Source of the DNA: Cycas panzhihuaensis
Lineage: Eukaryota; Cycadophyta
NCBI GenBank assembly: GCA_023213395.1
Contig: CM041465.1
Coordinates: 43,221,741 to 43,285,740, forward strand
DNA: 64,000 bases
Direction: 5' to 3'
This document shows positions 29,737 through 40,345 of this stretch, piece by piece (the stretch's first letter is position 1; the number at the start of each line of letters is the position of its first letter). A model generated the notes under the pieces. That model worked only from the letters and a program-made list of their open reading frames with translations, was not told the origin of the DNA and searched no databases. A program made the position numbers and the translations under genes.

Positions 29737-30250
29737 TCAGTTCTCTAATCTCATCTTGTAATCTCGATGTGAGGAATCTTGTCCTCCTGCCTGTGCATCC
29801 ATTTCCATTTCAAAATCCAACGCTAGATCTTGGGTTTTCTTAAACGATTTCAATGGATGAGCCTGCATCATGGCTCTCAATTTCTCATTCAGACCTCTCA
29901 CAAAATAGTTTTTCATATTGTGGTTCGTTATTGTCTCGTTAATCATGCTGGCCGCAATGATTTTCATTCTGCTAATCTAGGTTAGTACCGACTCTTCCGG
30001 CCTTTGTCTGATTTCTCTCAATGCGATTTCCACTGCTTCATTACTACGAAACTTTTGAAATCTTTCCTCGAATGCTTTCTTAATCTTTGCCCATGGCTCA
30101 TTCTTGTTCTTTTCTTTGTACCAGGCCAAGGGTACTCCTCTTAACGTACAGGCGAATCTCGCTTTGATTTCATCCTCGTCTGAGATCTTTTTCACATCAA
30201 TGAGATTCTAAAAGAGATACACATGTTCCGCTGCATCTGAAGTGTCGTTA
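29737..30250 (-). pseudogene. Gypsy-A capsid domain 1 (gag)
   Basis: Retrotrans_gag-type capsid. It reads DEDEIKARFACTLRGVPLAW then YKEKNKNEPWAKIKKAFEER, REIRQRPEESVLT*ISRMKI (stop where Gypsy-B has Tyr), NMKNYFVRGLNEKLRAMMQA and ALDFEMEMDAQAGGQ. The join to the N-terminal region at about 30240 is frameshifted, and another frame change lies near 29740. It is the canonical first capsid; the second copy-like domain lies about 2 kb downstream. Confidence 0.9.
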
Positions 30251-30935
30251 TAATCAATTTCCCAAAGCCTCTATAATCATCCATTTTGGGAGATTGCAAC
30301 GGTGTCCCACCTGGTGGTGATTTTTCCTTTCTCCCCTCCTTGGAGGATGCACTTGGAGTGCCTGCTACTGTATTATCCTTTCCAAACAATGGGTTCTTAA
30401 ATGGAGTTTTGATGTGTATAGGTTCCACTACACCTGGCACTTGTATAGTCAACGGTGTCACTGTAATGTATGATTGATCAGATCCCTTTTCTGATGAATC
30501 TTCAAAAAGCTGTCTCGTGAGCTTATTCTCCCAATATGCCGAGGGACCTTCCTCCGCCTTCTTTTCACTGTCACTTGGGTCCTTCGAGCTGTTCTCCATA
30601 GGTATACTTCCCTCTTTTAAGGTTTCTTGTTGCTTTTCATCCACTTTTGGTTTCCCTTCAATCTCTGGGCTAAACAAATCATCTGTGATTGGGGCTGGTG
30701 TCAATACCATACGTTCGCCATTAGTTTCCTCTTCTTGAGGTGTCTGGGCTCCACTTGCCTTAGATCCTTCAACGGACTGTCCCTTAGTCTCATTGTTCTG
30801 CGAACTTAATCTCCTCGCCCTTCTGAGTTTTGATTCCTTCGACCATCTTAATGCCCTTTGCCTGCTGGTCTCCTTTTCCTTGGGTGAAGTATCCTTTTGG
30901 GGCTCCTCCGACCTTGAAGGCCTCTTAGGTGGCAT
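30251..30935 (-). pseudogene. Gypsy-A gag N-terminal region
   Basis: Starts MPPKRPSRSEEPQKDTSPKE, then a long low-complexity region rich in Lys, Glu, Ser, Pro and Arg. After it come TVTPLTIQVPGVVEPIHIKT and FGKDNTVAG. The start is chosen because Gypsy-B has the same first residues and the LTR/PBS lies about 130 bases upstream. There is no membrane segment. The function is unknown; this region precedes the capsid in the manner of a matrix-like extension. Confidence 0.85.
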
Positions 30936-31063
30936 TGGAAGGTCCCACAGCCTGCCAGTGGCTTAGTTCTCACTGCCATCAGCACTGACGCCAGGGTCCT
31001 CTGCCCTTTACACATTCCTTTCTTTGAAACTCCTAGGCCCTGTCCCTCCTTAATGGACGTAGG

Positions 31064-31075
31064 CAGTGGAACCAA
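31064..31075 (-). other. Gypsy-A primer-binding site, unusual type
   Basis: Minus-strand TTGGTTCCACTG directly follows the LTR end TCAACA. It contains TGG as required but is not the initiator tRNA-Met site used by the Copia elements here. Gypsy-B has TTGGTTCCGCTG at the same place. The primer tRNA is not identified. Confidence 0.65.
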
Positions 31076-31864
31076 TGTTGACTTATGAGGTGTCTTATTA
31101 CACTTATGAGATACCCCCACTCTTGTCAAGGTTACATAGTGCTATAGTCTTGTTTAGGATACTGTCAACATGGTTATTCACATACATTCCACATATATTT
31201 CACAGAATTATACCACAATGGTACACAGCAACACAGAAATCAACACATACTCAGCATTTCATCATCATCACACAAAGAATACACAGCTTTCCACGTAACT
31301 CTTCCTTTTATTAAGTAATCAGTTTAATTAAGGTGGAATGCATTCTGTGCATTTTCAAAGAAGACATTCCTTACACATGCGCACATGGATGGTACTTATC
31401 ATTCAATGCTCCAATGGTTGTCATACGTCTTTGGCCGCACCTTTGCGTACCTTTGACAGTCGGCTCTCACGCTAACCTGGTGGTTCATGCGTACCTCCTT
31501 AAGTACTCTTGTTGGTACCTTTTCAAGGGTTATCATTGTCATAACATTAGTACCCTCTTTCATTAATCACTTTCATTAATCACTTGTTAGGCACTTAATT
31601 AATGACTCTTTGGATCCGTACATACGTCTGGCAGCTTCACAGGCCTTCACTGGTCCCTTTGAGTCATGCATACCGCTTCCCTTTGGTTCCGTTCCTTCGC
31701 TGGTACATCTCTGTCATACGTACCCGTTCCAAGTACACACCTGTCATACATACCCAGAATGCTGATTTCTTTGCCGTTTTGCCTCGTGTCCGCACTGCAC
31801 ATCTCAGGTTACCTGACCTACCTCTGGTCTTCCCACAGCCATAGGATCACTTTATACCCCAACA
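31076..31864 (-). repeat. Gypsy-A 5' LTR
   Basis: 789 bp, pair of 21329-22147. It lacks several short segments present in the other copy (for example around 31325-31450), so the pair differs mainly by small indels. Confidence 0.92.
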
Positions 31865-32311
31865 CACCCAAGCAAGTGTGCATGAGTGATTTTGAGCTCT
31901 CCATGTGGGGTTTGAGGGCTGAAAATGCCCAGAATTTGATCCACAACCAATAGGGAGTCTGAATCTTCAAGTAATCTCAGTCAATGAGATTAAAAAATCA
32001 GCATAACAGTCCAGCACCCAGTTCTACAACAAGTAACAACTGAAAAATATAGTTTTTAGTGAAAAAAACACAAAAAATGTGAGTAAATTAGCTCAAAAAC
32101 CTCGAAGGAGATCTTAAAAAAAAAAATCAGATCTGAGAATAATCAACTCCAACTTTTAAAATGCTCTAGAAAAATCTTTGATTTGTAATGGTAGAATTAG
32201 ACAAATCTCGGATCGCCTTCGGAGAGCGAAGGTCGTCACCAAGGGTTTGTAAAACCCACACTTGGTCTCCCTTGAAGAAGAAATCAAAACAGAGAGAACT
32301 AGTCTCCTCTA
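31865..32311 (-). other. X1 leader, PBS-proximal part
   Basis: Continuation of the X1 leader beyond Gypsy-A. It matches 59911-60351 of X2 (the shared stretch GTGGGGTTTGAGGGYTGAAA is near 31905 and 59948). No coding sequence. Confidence 0.85.
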
Positions 32312-32323
32312 GATATGATACCA
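32312..32323 (-). other. X1 primer-binding site
   Basis: Minus-strand TGGTATCATATC, two bases after the LTR end. It is the initiator tRNA-Met site with decayed last bases. X2 has TGGTATTAGAGC at the same spacing. Confidence 0.8.
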
Positions 32324-32325
32324 AC

Positions 32326-32874
32326 TGTTGAAAATGCCAAAGGCCTATGACACCCAAAATCAAGAAGATAATTCACTCTAGTTCTAAAAAGCATGAGAAC
32401 ATGGCTAACAAGGGAAATTAAATGAAAGATGAGCAAGATCAAAGTCCAAAGAGCAAGATGATACCAAATTGAGAGGAGATGGAATTGGTCCAATCTCCAA
32501 AGGAATACCCGTTGATTAGCAAACTGATAGCATAACAATACAACTCCCACTCTACATATGAAACATGAGAAGAGGTCTGAATATGTAGAGAAATTGAAGA
32601 GACCTAACAACATTGGATGTTTGACAAGTGTCAAACATCCAAGCTACATGCAATGCATGTTTTGAATGTCATGCATGAAGGATATGCGTCCTTTTGGACT
32701 CTCAGGTGAGCAAAGATGCATGAGGGTCCATTTGACCCTTTACTAATAATGTTGTGTCACTAGAAAGAATGTGGGTGTGTACTTTATCACTTAAGTGATA
32801 AGTCACCCCATAAAGTACAACTAATGAATGAAAAAATAAAGTACATACTTAACATGTAAGCATAAGGTTTAACA
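32326..32874 (-). repeat. X1 5' LTR
   Basis: 549 bp, the same length as 17462-18010. The outer flank ttaat matches ttaac on the other side in four of five bases. Confidence 0.93.
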
Positions 32875-33900
32875 TTAATTGCCCTAAATAGGGACATGAG
32901 AGAGATCAAACAATTGCTTAGAAAACAACAAATTAAGGATGAAATAGGGACATCAAGAAATGATAAAAATGATCATGAATGGGATTTAGAAGAGTTGTCA
33001 AACAAGTCAGGCCAAGATAGGCGAAGAGACGGGCTTAGGTGTACCAAATTTCTTCTAGAGAAATTTGACCCAAATAAGTCAAGTGGCATTTACAGTTGGA
33101 TAATTCAAATGGAGATCTATTTTAAGGCATACCGATTGTCACAGAAAGGAAGAAAATCCGCTTGGCATCCCTTCATTTATATGGAAAATCCATTAAATGG
33201 TTCCACTGGTGGAATAAAAATGACAAGAGGATAAGACATTACAATTGGATCTTCTTGAAGAAAAGCCTCATAAAACAATACGAGTACACATGGAACACAG
33301 TTTATTTCCCCCAACTTATGCATATAAATGGGATTAATACAAACTTATATAGAACAATTCCAAACTCTATATAGCTTGGTCAAGAAGAAGATTTAAGGCA
33401 ATCTACTCATAGAACCATATATCGTCAGACTCAGAGGAAATATTAAATTCTTCTTAAAAATAATGGGTGTAGTAACCTTAAGTGAGGCGATTTGTCATGC
33501 CAAGTTTGTGGACGCCGAATGTCATGAAATGAGACAGAGTTATGTTTGCCCAAATGACCCTTCCAAATATTAGGGTTAGAGTTTCCAACCCAATTAGAAT
33601 AGTTCAAGTATGAAAGTTGAACCTTCCCTTACTAAAGAAAATGATGAAAGGTCAAATGAGAGCAAAACTTCCAAAGCAGAGCATCTTAAGAAAGGAACTT
33701 GCTTTAAGTGTAGGCAAAAATGGAATTGAGAGCATAAGTGCTCGACTGAAAAGGTATTCATGATCAACAATGAGGAGACAAACATTCCAGAAGAATTTGA
33801 AGAAGAACCACAAGCCGATGGTGATGAAGCCTAGATCGAAGAATTATTTAATACAGATATAAAAAATGTGCAGATATCATTGCAAGCAATCACATGTGAA
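32875..33900 (+). pseudogene. Gypsy-Z gag, main part (broken)
   Basis: Continues the frame interrupted by X1. It reads IALNRDMREIKQLLRKQQIK, an acidic region, then FLLEKFDPNKSSGIYSWIIQ and MEIYFKAY (the capsid entry of chromovirus-like gag). After frame changes at about 33160 and 33240 come RLRGNIKFFLKIMG, EAICHAKFVDAE and the zinc-knuckle remnant CFKCRQKWN*EHKC (about 33700-33750), in which a stop falls inside the spacer. Multiple frameshifts make it non-functional. Confidence 0.8.
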
Positions 33901-34400
33901 GTCAATGCTCCTTAGACACTACAATTCCAAGGTATAATAAAAAGTGCAAAACTAGCCATTCTAGTGGATAGTGGGAGTACTCATAACTTCATAAATAAGA
34001 CAACAATAAAGCACTTGGGTTTGCAAATTCAATCACTCAACGTATTTTAGGTTGCAATCGCCTACCACAAGACTATGCCATGCAAAGGATGTTGCCCAAA
34101 GGTGAATATGTAAATAGCAAACTATTTTTCCACTACATGCATGATTGCCATGCCAATAGGAAAAGTGGACGTGATCCTAAGAATACAATGGTTGCAAAAC
34201 CTAGGAAACATTATCACCAACTACATGACTTGTTTCATGAGTTTTTTCCAAAAGGGGCATAGATACAAGTTGCAAGCACCCCTAGTGCCATCAACTCAAT
34301 TAGTGACTTTGTATTATATGGAGAAATTATTGAAGAAAAGCCCCACATCGTACATGATATTGTGCTACAAAATAGTGAGGATATTCCAACATATTTCTAG
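33901..34400 (+). pseudogene. Gypsy-Z protease (broken)
   Basis: LAILVDSGSTHNFINKTTIK at about 33950-34010 holds an intact DSG active site with the gypsy motif DSGSTHNFI. Beyond HLGLQIQSL the frame breaks. IVDVILxxxWLxxLG-like wording at about 34160-34215 (KVDVILRIQWLQNLG) is the end of the domain. About 180 bases of RT lead-in follow. Confidence 0.82.
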
Positions 34401-35270
34401 GCTCTCATGAACAAACACAATAAAGTCTTTGAGGAACCGCCCCAATGGTTACCTCCAAGCTGTGGATGTGAACACCATATTGAGTTAACACCCAAGGCAA
34501 CACCTACAAACATCTGTCCTTATCGATGTCCATATCGTTTCAAAAAGGAGATCAAAGAGATTTTGCATGAACTCTTGCAACAAGGGTACATCACCCCTAG
34601 CACTAGCCCTTTTGCATCACTAGTTATATTTAACCTGGAAGAAAGATGGATCATATCGCATGTGCATAGACTACTGAGGACTCAACAAACTAATAGTCAA
34701 GAACAAGTATCCACTTCCTTGAATCGATGACCTCTTAGACGAGTTACGTGGAGCAAAATATTTTTCAAAGATCGATCTACGTTTGGGATATTTTACTAGA
34801 TTTGCATTAAAGTTGAAGGTGTGTGTAAAACAACTTTTTGCACCCATGAAGGGCTATTTGAATTCCTAGTTATGCCATTTAGGCTTACCAATGGCCCAAC
34901 CACCTTCTAGAGCACAATGAATAAGGTACTTCAACCATTCTTGCACGAATTCGTATTTGTTTTTTTCGATGATATTTTGATATATAGTTCGACATGGGAG
35001 GAACACGTAGAGCATCTCATGGTCGTACTACAAGTCTTAAAGGACAATTAATTCTTTGCAAACAAAAGAAAATGCACTTCCAGGCAAACATAGCTAGAAT
35101 ATTTAGGGCATATTATCATGCAAGATGGTGTCAAAATGGATCTAAAAAAAGTACAAGTGATTGTAGAATGGCCTACTCTAAAGAATGTAGCAAGTATAAG
35201 AAATCTTTTAGGGGCTGTCGAGGCCGACGAGTTCTTACGAAGATTTATTAAGGGATACCCCTCCATACCA
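34401..35270 (+). pseudogene. Gypsy-Z reverse transcriptase (broken)
   Basis: Motifs follow in order through several frames: PNGYLQAVDVNTI-like lead-in, PYRFKKEIKEILHELLQQGY (34530-34590), a KKDGSYRMCIDYRxLN-like block (about 34640-34690), KYPLPxIDDLLDELRGAKYF (about 34710-34760), KIDLRLGY and the catalytic box [11 protein letters not shown] at about 34955-34990. Then the thumb region to ILGAxxFLRRFIKGY-like wording near 35210-35260. At least four frame changes and several stops exist. The DD pair is kept. Confidence 0.83.
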
Positions 35271-35780
35271 ACCCCATTGATGGATCTAGCAAGGGAGGAT
35301 GGATTTATGTGGAATCAAGTGGTTGAAGATGCATTCCAAGGATTGAAGACAACAATGGTTACAACATCGATGCTTAAAACTCCGGACTTCAACAATCCAT
35401 TCATGTTAGAATGTGATGCATCAAGAGTAGGAATAGGAGCGATACTCCGAAATGATCGTCCAAAAGCATATGAAAGTTGCAAGATAAATTCAAGGGAGCG
35501 ATTAGAATTCATTTACGACAAGTAGGTGTTAACAATTATGCATGACATATATCAGTGGTGTTAATACTTGCTCGGAAGTAAATTTATGGTCAAAATCGAT
35601 TGTGACAATCTCAAACACTTTTTAAACCAAAAGACATTGTCCGATGAGCAACATAAATCGGTAAGTAAACTTCAAACATTTGATTTCAGTATTATTTACA
35701 AAAAGGGAAAAGAAAATGTCATTGTAGATGTGCTATCTTGAATACCCAAGGATAGTATCATGCAAGAAGATGTATCCTTA
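35271..35780 (+). pseudogene. Gypsy-Z RNase H (broken)
   Basis: Open at first: AFQGLKTTMVTTSMLKTPDF then NNPFMLECDASRVGIGAIL (first catalytic Asp, about 35400-35450). The next blocks, with KFMVKIDCDNLKHFLNQKxL-like wording (about 35580-35640) and FSIIYKKGKEN (about 35690-35720), are in other frames. Order and spacing are normal for gypsy. Confidence 0.8.
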
Positions 35781-36640
35781 TAAACCATTTTGGTAGCTAC
35801 TCCGACTTGGATGGAGGAATTAATTCAAGAATACCACAACAATCTAATTTACCAGAAAGGACTACAAGAGATTTCAATAGAGAAGCCAACAAAATATGAA
35901 CTAAGGGGAAACTTGATCCTGCAAAATGGAAAGATTATGATGCCTACTACATTGACAATAAAAACCAAGATTCTCAAAGAAGCCCATTCCTCCCCAATAG
36001 TCAAGCACATAGGAATTAACAAGACCTACCGCCAACTTCGAAATACATTTCTCTAGAAAAGAATGAAAAAAGGCATCCACAAGTTTGTTTCAGAGTGCAA
36101 CATTTGTCAAAGAAACAAAAGCAAAATTTGTAAGGAACCCTAGATTACTTTAACCACTGTGCATATCAGAGCAAAAATGGGAAGAGATCTTAATGGATTT
36201 GGTAATAGGGCTACCCAAATCAGAGGCTAGGGTTGTAGTCTTCATCATTGTTGATCGCGTCACCAAATATGCCCATTTTTTATGACTTTAGGCGACAACA
36301 AAAGCAAGTCAAATCGATGAACTCTTCATCAAGGAGGTTTATCGTCTCCATGGATTTCCAAAACTCACAGTCAGTGACTGCAGTCCAAAATTCACAGGCA
36401 ATTTTTGGCACAAGTTATTCAAAATGGTATCCAGAAAATTATCCATGAGTACAACTTACCACCCACAAACAAACAGACAATCATAAGTAGTAAATAAATG
36501 TCTAGAAGGATATTTACGAAATTTCACATCAGACAAACAACAATGGTGTAAGTGGCTTCATTTAGCCAAGTGGTGGTTACACCACCATATACCATACCTT
36601 TGCAAAAATGACTCCATTCCAAGCATTATACGGTTTTGAA
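35781..36640 (+). pseudogene. Gypsy-Z integrase (broken, truncated)
   Basis: The zinc domain wording HSSPIVKHIGINKTYRQLRN (35990-36045) and CNICQRNK follow each other, then the core: LMDLVIGLPKSEARVVVFII then VDRVTKYAHF (first catalytic Asp region, about 36190-36280), LTVSDCSPKFTGNFW (second Asp, about 36365-36410) and STTYHPQTNRQS (Glu region, Glu lost). The match ends near PFQALYGFE at about 36640. The C-terminal domain and any chromodomain are absent. Confidence 0.83.
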
Positions 36641-37063
36641 ATGCACTGAAAGGTTGGTGCAATAAGATTGCTACACTTTTAGGTGTCACGTAAGACCTAA
36701 GGTGCGAAATCTCAACGTATGTAGGCAAATTCTATGACACCAATTTAGGCGTTCGTGTGCTTCTTGAGTGCGATGGCAAGGGAACTTGCGTTATCAACCT
36801 AGGGAACTAAACTAAGGGCAGATTGTGTCGGTTCGTGTATATCAAAGTCGGTTTGTGGTAGTGTTGAGATGAATAGTTCCCCTTTTATTGATTTCTTTTC
36901 AGTCTTCTCTATTAAACCTAAGGCAAACTAAGGAGGAAAAGTCACACACACCTAATGCACACTATAAATGTTTTCTTCTTTGCATGTAAATAATCAGTAC
37001 CCTATTCTAGCACTATGGCATATCCCCTCGCAGATTTGTCTCATGACAACACGATGCCTCCTT
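36641..37063. other. Unassigned stretch between Gypsy-Z and Copia-Y
   Basis: No coding similarity seen. It could be diverged Gypsy-Z 3' sequence or host DNA into which Copia-Y inserted. The base composition is less AT-rich than its surroundings near 36690-36830. Confidence 0.4.
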
Positions 37064-37256
37064 TGTTGAAAATTAGATAGGAGTAGAAGAATTACCAATG
37101 ATTTATTATGAGAAATCACCTCTATATATATACAATGACATATTGTAATCGGCATGTGTCTGAGTGACACGTGGAAGAGACTTGTCTTATGATACAAAGA
37201 GGGGTTTTACATGACCCTCACTTACACATTGCTAGATGAAACAATATATTCTATCA
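37064..37256 (-). repeat. Copia-Y 3' LTR
   Basis: 193 bp. On the minus strand it starts TGATAGAATATATTG and ends CTAATTTTCAACA. A purine tract abuts its start. It is short for a copia LTR, and no partner was found. Confidence 0.78.
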
Positions 37257-37269
37257 CCCTCTCTTAATG
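37257..37269 (-). other. Copia-Y polypurine tract
   Basis: Minus-strand CATTAAGAGAGGG directly before TGATAGAATA. Confidence 0.8.
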
Positions 37270-37713
37270 TTTCATCCTTTAAATCCTATTTTATCTCTGA
37301 GAATTAGAAACTTGTCTTTTCGAAGAGGCTTTGTCAAAATATCTACAATCTGCTCATTTGTTGAACAGTATGTTAAATCAATTTCTTTGTTTTGCACCTT
37401 TTCTCTTATGAAGTGGTGATGCACTTCAATGTGCTTTGTTTAAGCATGGAGAATTGGGTTCTTGGTTAGTTTGATGGCACTTTGATTATCACAAAACAGG
37501 GTGGTTAACTCCTTTCGTTGTTGATCTAAGTCTGATAGTAGTTGTCTGAGCCAAATTGCTTCACAAGCTGCACTAACCGCTGACTTGTATTCAGCTTTGG
37601 TAGATGATAGAGCAACTATAGGTTGCCTTTTGCTACTCCAAGAGATTGTTATTGATCCAAGGAAGAAATAATAACCACTTCTTGTTCTTCTTTCTTTCTT
37701 TGTCTCTGATGCA
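37270..37713 (-). pseudogene. Copia-Y RNase H, C-terminal part (split by Gypsy-B)
   Basis: Reads [20 protein letters not shown], then [20 protein letters not shown] (catalytic Glu is in the STxxEY position, here STKAEY), [19 protein letters not shown] with the catalytic Asp, then a stop and TKHIEVHHHFIREKVQNKEI in frame to about 37300. The upstream part continues at 48157 beyond Gypsy-B. Confidence 0.88.
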
Positions 37714-38552
37714 TGTTGACTTCGCTGGCGTCCTGTTACACTTACAAGACACCCCTTTGCTGCACTTGTCAAGGTTACACAGCGCTATAGTCTAGTTTCA
37801 GGATACTGTCAACATGGTTATTCATATACATTCCACATACATTCCATATATAATTCACAGAATGGTACACGGCGATGCAATCAATACATACTTCAGCAAA
37901 TCATCATCACAACATCAAACATACACCAATTTACACGTAACTCTTCCTTTTATTAATTCAATAGTTCATTTACAGAGGTGGAATGCATTCTGAGCATTCG
38001 GTGACATCTGATCATACATTACATATACGTGCCGGATGGTACTTATCATACATTCATGCTCCAATCGGTACATCATGCGTCTTGTCTCCTGCACCTTTGC
38101 GTGCTGTGATATCCGGCTCTCACCCTAACCAGTGAATCATGCGTACCTCCTTAAGTACTCCCTCGGTACCTTTTGGTGAAGGGTTATGACATCTGTCATA
38201 ACCGTACCCCTTCGATCATGCGTACCTCTTGATTATCGTGCCTCTTCACTTAATCTCTTTGTTTGGCCTTAATTAATTACTCCTTTGGGTGCATGCGTCC
38301 GGTATGTCGTCGGCACCTCCCAGTCTTCCTTGGTCCCACAGGTCATGCGTACTGCCGCCGTTTGGTTCCGTTTTGCGGCTGATGCGTTCACATCATGCGT
38401 GCCGTTCAGTGCGCATTGTCCTCGTACCGAATGCTTGTTTTTCTGCCGTTTTGCCTCGTGCGTACCTCCGTACGGTCCGTACCTGCACAACTCGGGTTAT
38501 CTGACCTACCTCTGGTCCTCACACAGCCATTGAGTCAAATTCTACTCCAACA
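37714..38552 (-). repeat. Gypsy-B 3' LTR
   Basis: 839 bp. On the minus strand it starts TGTTGGAGTAGAATTTG and ends GCGAAGTCAACA. It contains the CGTACGGTCCGTACC word near 38470. It pairs with 47313-48151. Confidence 0.95.
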
Positions 38553-38639
38553 TCTATCCCGGGTCAACAGTTATGGGTTTGAGCATCCTTGCTCAACAAA
38601 ACTCCAAAAAAATCAAAATTTCGGGGTATCCCTCCCCCA

Positions 38640-39770
38640 CTTTGTCTCAAGGCGACTCCTGCTGCCTCGGTGCTCCCAAAATTTCCTCATTTATTTGTGT
38701 CAGGGTAGCAATGATGGCATCCTTCTCCTTTATTTTCTCCTGAAGGGCCGTTATCTCTGCTTTATACCCTGCCTCCATATCCTGGATCATTTGAATGATT
38801 GGTCCTGCTTTGTCCTGCGGTGTAGGAGGTGCTGAGGGCTCCCCAACCTCTGCTGCTGCTGGGAAGTCTTCCCATTCTTCCCAGGATGCTTCTTCCTCTT
38901 CCTCCTCTTCTTCTTCTGTTTCCTCTTCTCCTTTCTTCCTCTTCCCACATCAATGGACAACTTGCTTTGTCCTATGAGGGATAGGTGTACCTGGGGTTTT
39001 TTGTAACCAGGTAAGGACCTTCTGCATTTGCTTCTGAACCCTCCGTTTAGCTTCCATGCTGGTTGTTGTGTCTGGGAACTCTGCGCCTTTGTTTAATAAT
39101 TGGTTCAGGAGAAATAGTGGTTCTGGTTAATTGAACTTCTGGACACTGATAAAATAAAATTGCCAAAAGCAATGAAGGATGGCGAAAGGGGTGTGTCCGG
39201 ATTTCACATGTTGTTGCCTCATATTCTCCGATAAGAATTGAGACAGTTCATTTTTCTCCATCTCGAATTTTTAAGAGTACACATCATACCTCCACGGATG
39301 TAGGTATATTTCCTTTGACAAAACACGGAATTAATTACCTTGGCCACCCACTGCAATCTGTTGTCCATAATGTCGGCTACCCTGATTCCGCCAGACATTA
39401 TTTGGGTGTTAGGCTGGCATAGCTCTCTCATCCACATCTCCCTGTCAACCTCCGATCTTTTCGTTCCCAATGGAACCTCTCCCTCCTTGGGAAGTCCAGT
39501 AATAGTGTGTACTATATCTGCGTCCAATTTAGCCTTGCTGCTGTTCGCTTTTAGAGCCATCAGGATTTGGTCCATTAACTCCGGGTCATAATACATAGGG
39601 TTACAAAAAATATAATCCTTCCAGCCTGCCTGCTTAACCCTTATGCGAAATCTTTGCTTTGGTAGGGCTTGGAGGTCCTGTTTGAACTTGGGAATGTATG
39701 CCTCTTGGCACCCTGCCGTCCTCATTACGGCTGTGGATTTCCAGAGGTAAGAAAGAAAACCTAAAGCGTC
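38640..39770 (-). pseudogene. Gypsy-B ORF3
   Basis: Homologue of Gypsy-A ORF3. The open part 39725-39219 begins MRTAGCQEAYIPKFKQDLQA and has KDYIFCNPMYYDPELMDQIL, LPKEGEVPLGTKRSEVDREM and CQPNTQIMSGGIRVADIMD. The frame then breaks near 39280. The C-terminal end (about 38900-38645) in another frame has a Glu run and the coiled coil MEAGYKAEITALQEKIKEKD ending EEILGAPRQQESP, matching Gypsy-A. A pyrimidine-rich stretch ending CCACAG lies just upstream at about 39735, as in Gypsy-A. Confidence 0.7.
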
Positions 39771-40068
39771 TGGGGTAGAACCGCACGTGCGTACCTCAGG
39801 AACGCTTGTCGTTTCAACCGCTTTGATCAGCGTGATGCGTGCAGGAGCAAACCCTTGCGTTCCGTGGTCCGTTCCGCTCTCTGCGTCTGCACGGGAATGT
39901 TCGCAGTGCGTAATGATTTGTCGCTTTGTGTTTTTATCTTATCGTGCCCTCGATGCGTATAATGTTAAGAATTACTATTATGCGTGCTCGATTCGTACTT
40001 TCTTTGGCATTATAGCATAAATAGTTACTTAAGTATCTTTTACGGTCGTGCCGATTAAACGCGTCGTT

Positions 40069-40345
40069 GGTACGTATAATGTATAATTTGAGTTTACGCT
40101 CACGCCTTTGTGCGTGCACTGTTTACGTACTTTTCAGGTACGTAAAATGTAATTGAGCCACTTAAAGTTATTTCTACTATGCGTGCATCGCGTACTTTTC
40201 AGGTACGTATAGTATAATTCAGGGTCACTTTTTCCACTATGCGTACTTTAGTGAATTCCTTTGGTACGTATAGTGTATTTTCTACTTTTATCACTGTCCC
40301 AACTGTGCGTACCTGGTAACGTACCTGTTTCGGTACGTACACTGT
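40069..40345. repeat. Gypsy-B tandem hairpin array
   Basis: GGTACGTA copies start at 40069, 40137, 40202, 40263 and 40332, spacing 61-69 bp, with weaker copies upstream to about 39950. Several units have the left arm CTRTGCGTAC facing the right arm GGTACGTATAGT. Location between integrase and ORF3 is the same as in Gypsy-A. Confidence 0.83.

Larger units (their letters stand above)
21329..31864 (-). mobile_element. Gypsy-A: Ty3/gypsy element with two capsid-like domains and ORF3
   Basis: LTRs at 21329-22147 and 31076-31864, total 10,536 bp. Outside flanks cacct (21324-21328) and caccc (31865-31869) form a 4/5 target duplication in the X1 leader, and the X1 leader sequence continues on both sides as judged against X2. 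Minus-strand order: charged N-terminal region, capsid 1, four zinc knuckles, protease, capsid-like domain 2, RT, RNase H, integrase, hairpin repeat array, ORF3. GRPWL in the protease and the VNGSRLKPYI end of integrase point to the Tat/Athila side of gypsy rather than chromoviruses. Gypsy-B is a second copy. Confidence 0.93.
17462..32874 (-). mobile_element. X1: non-autonomous Ty1/copia element, split by Gypsy-A
   Basis: LTRs at 17462-18010 and 32326-32874 are both exactly 549 bp and nearly identical by eye. A PBS sits beside the right LTR and a poly-G PPT beside the left. Flanks are ttaac and ttaat. Without Gypsy-A the element is about 4.9 kb, compared with 7.4 kb for its relative X2. The difference is a deletion of about 2.4 kb that removes protease, integrase and most of RT. 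It carries gag, the end of RT, RNase H and a long leader of about 2.2 kb, which Gypsy-A splits. Confidence 0.93.
15896..36640 (+). mobile_element. Gypsy-Z: decayed Ty3/gypsy element split by X1
   Basis: Outer layer of the three-level nest. The left part is 15896-17461 (presumed LTR, PBS, first gag codons). It resumes at 32875 with the rest of gag, protease, RT, RNase H and integrase to about 36640. The gag reading frame is continuous across the X1 insertion, with ttaac at 17457-17461 and ttaat at 32875-32879 flanking X1 as a 4/5 target duplication. The integrase C-terminus, PPT and 3' LTR are not found. Domain order (integrase after RNase H) makes it gypsy, probably chromovirus-like from the FFDDILIYS and VDRVTKYAHF wording, though no chromodomain is present to prove it. 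Confidence 0.8.

Noticed and set aside
31602-31953. Plus-strand ORFs in Gypsy LTRs (also 21884-22290, 38285-38835, 47862-48149)
   Set aside because: Opposite to the element's coding strand and confined to LTR sequence; the shared frame reflects LTR homology, not a gene.
34080-34410. Overlapping plus-strand ORFs in the Gypsy-Z protease-RT interval as separate genes
   Set aside because: They are pieces of one decayed gypsy polyprotein in shifted frames.
32875-36640. Endogenous pararetrovirus instead of Gypsy-Z
   Set aside because: Integrase motifs follow RNase H and no movement-protein or caulimovirus coat motif is seen, so an LTR gypsy element is the better reading.
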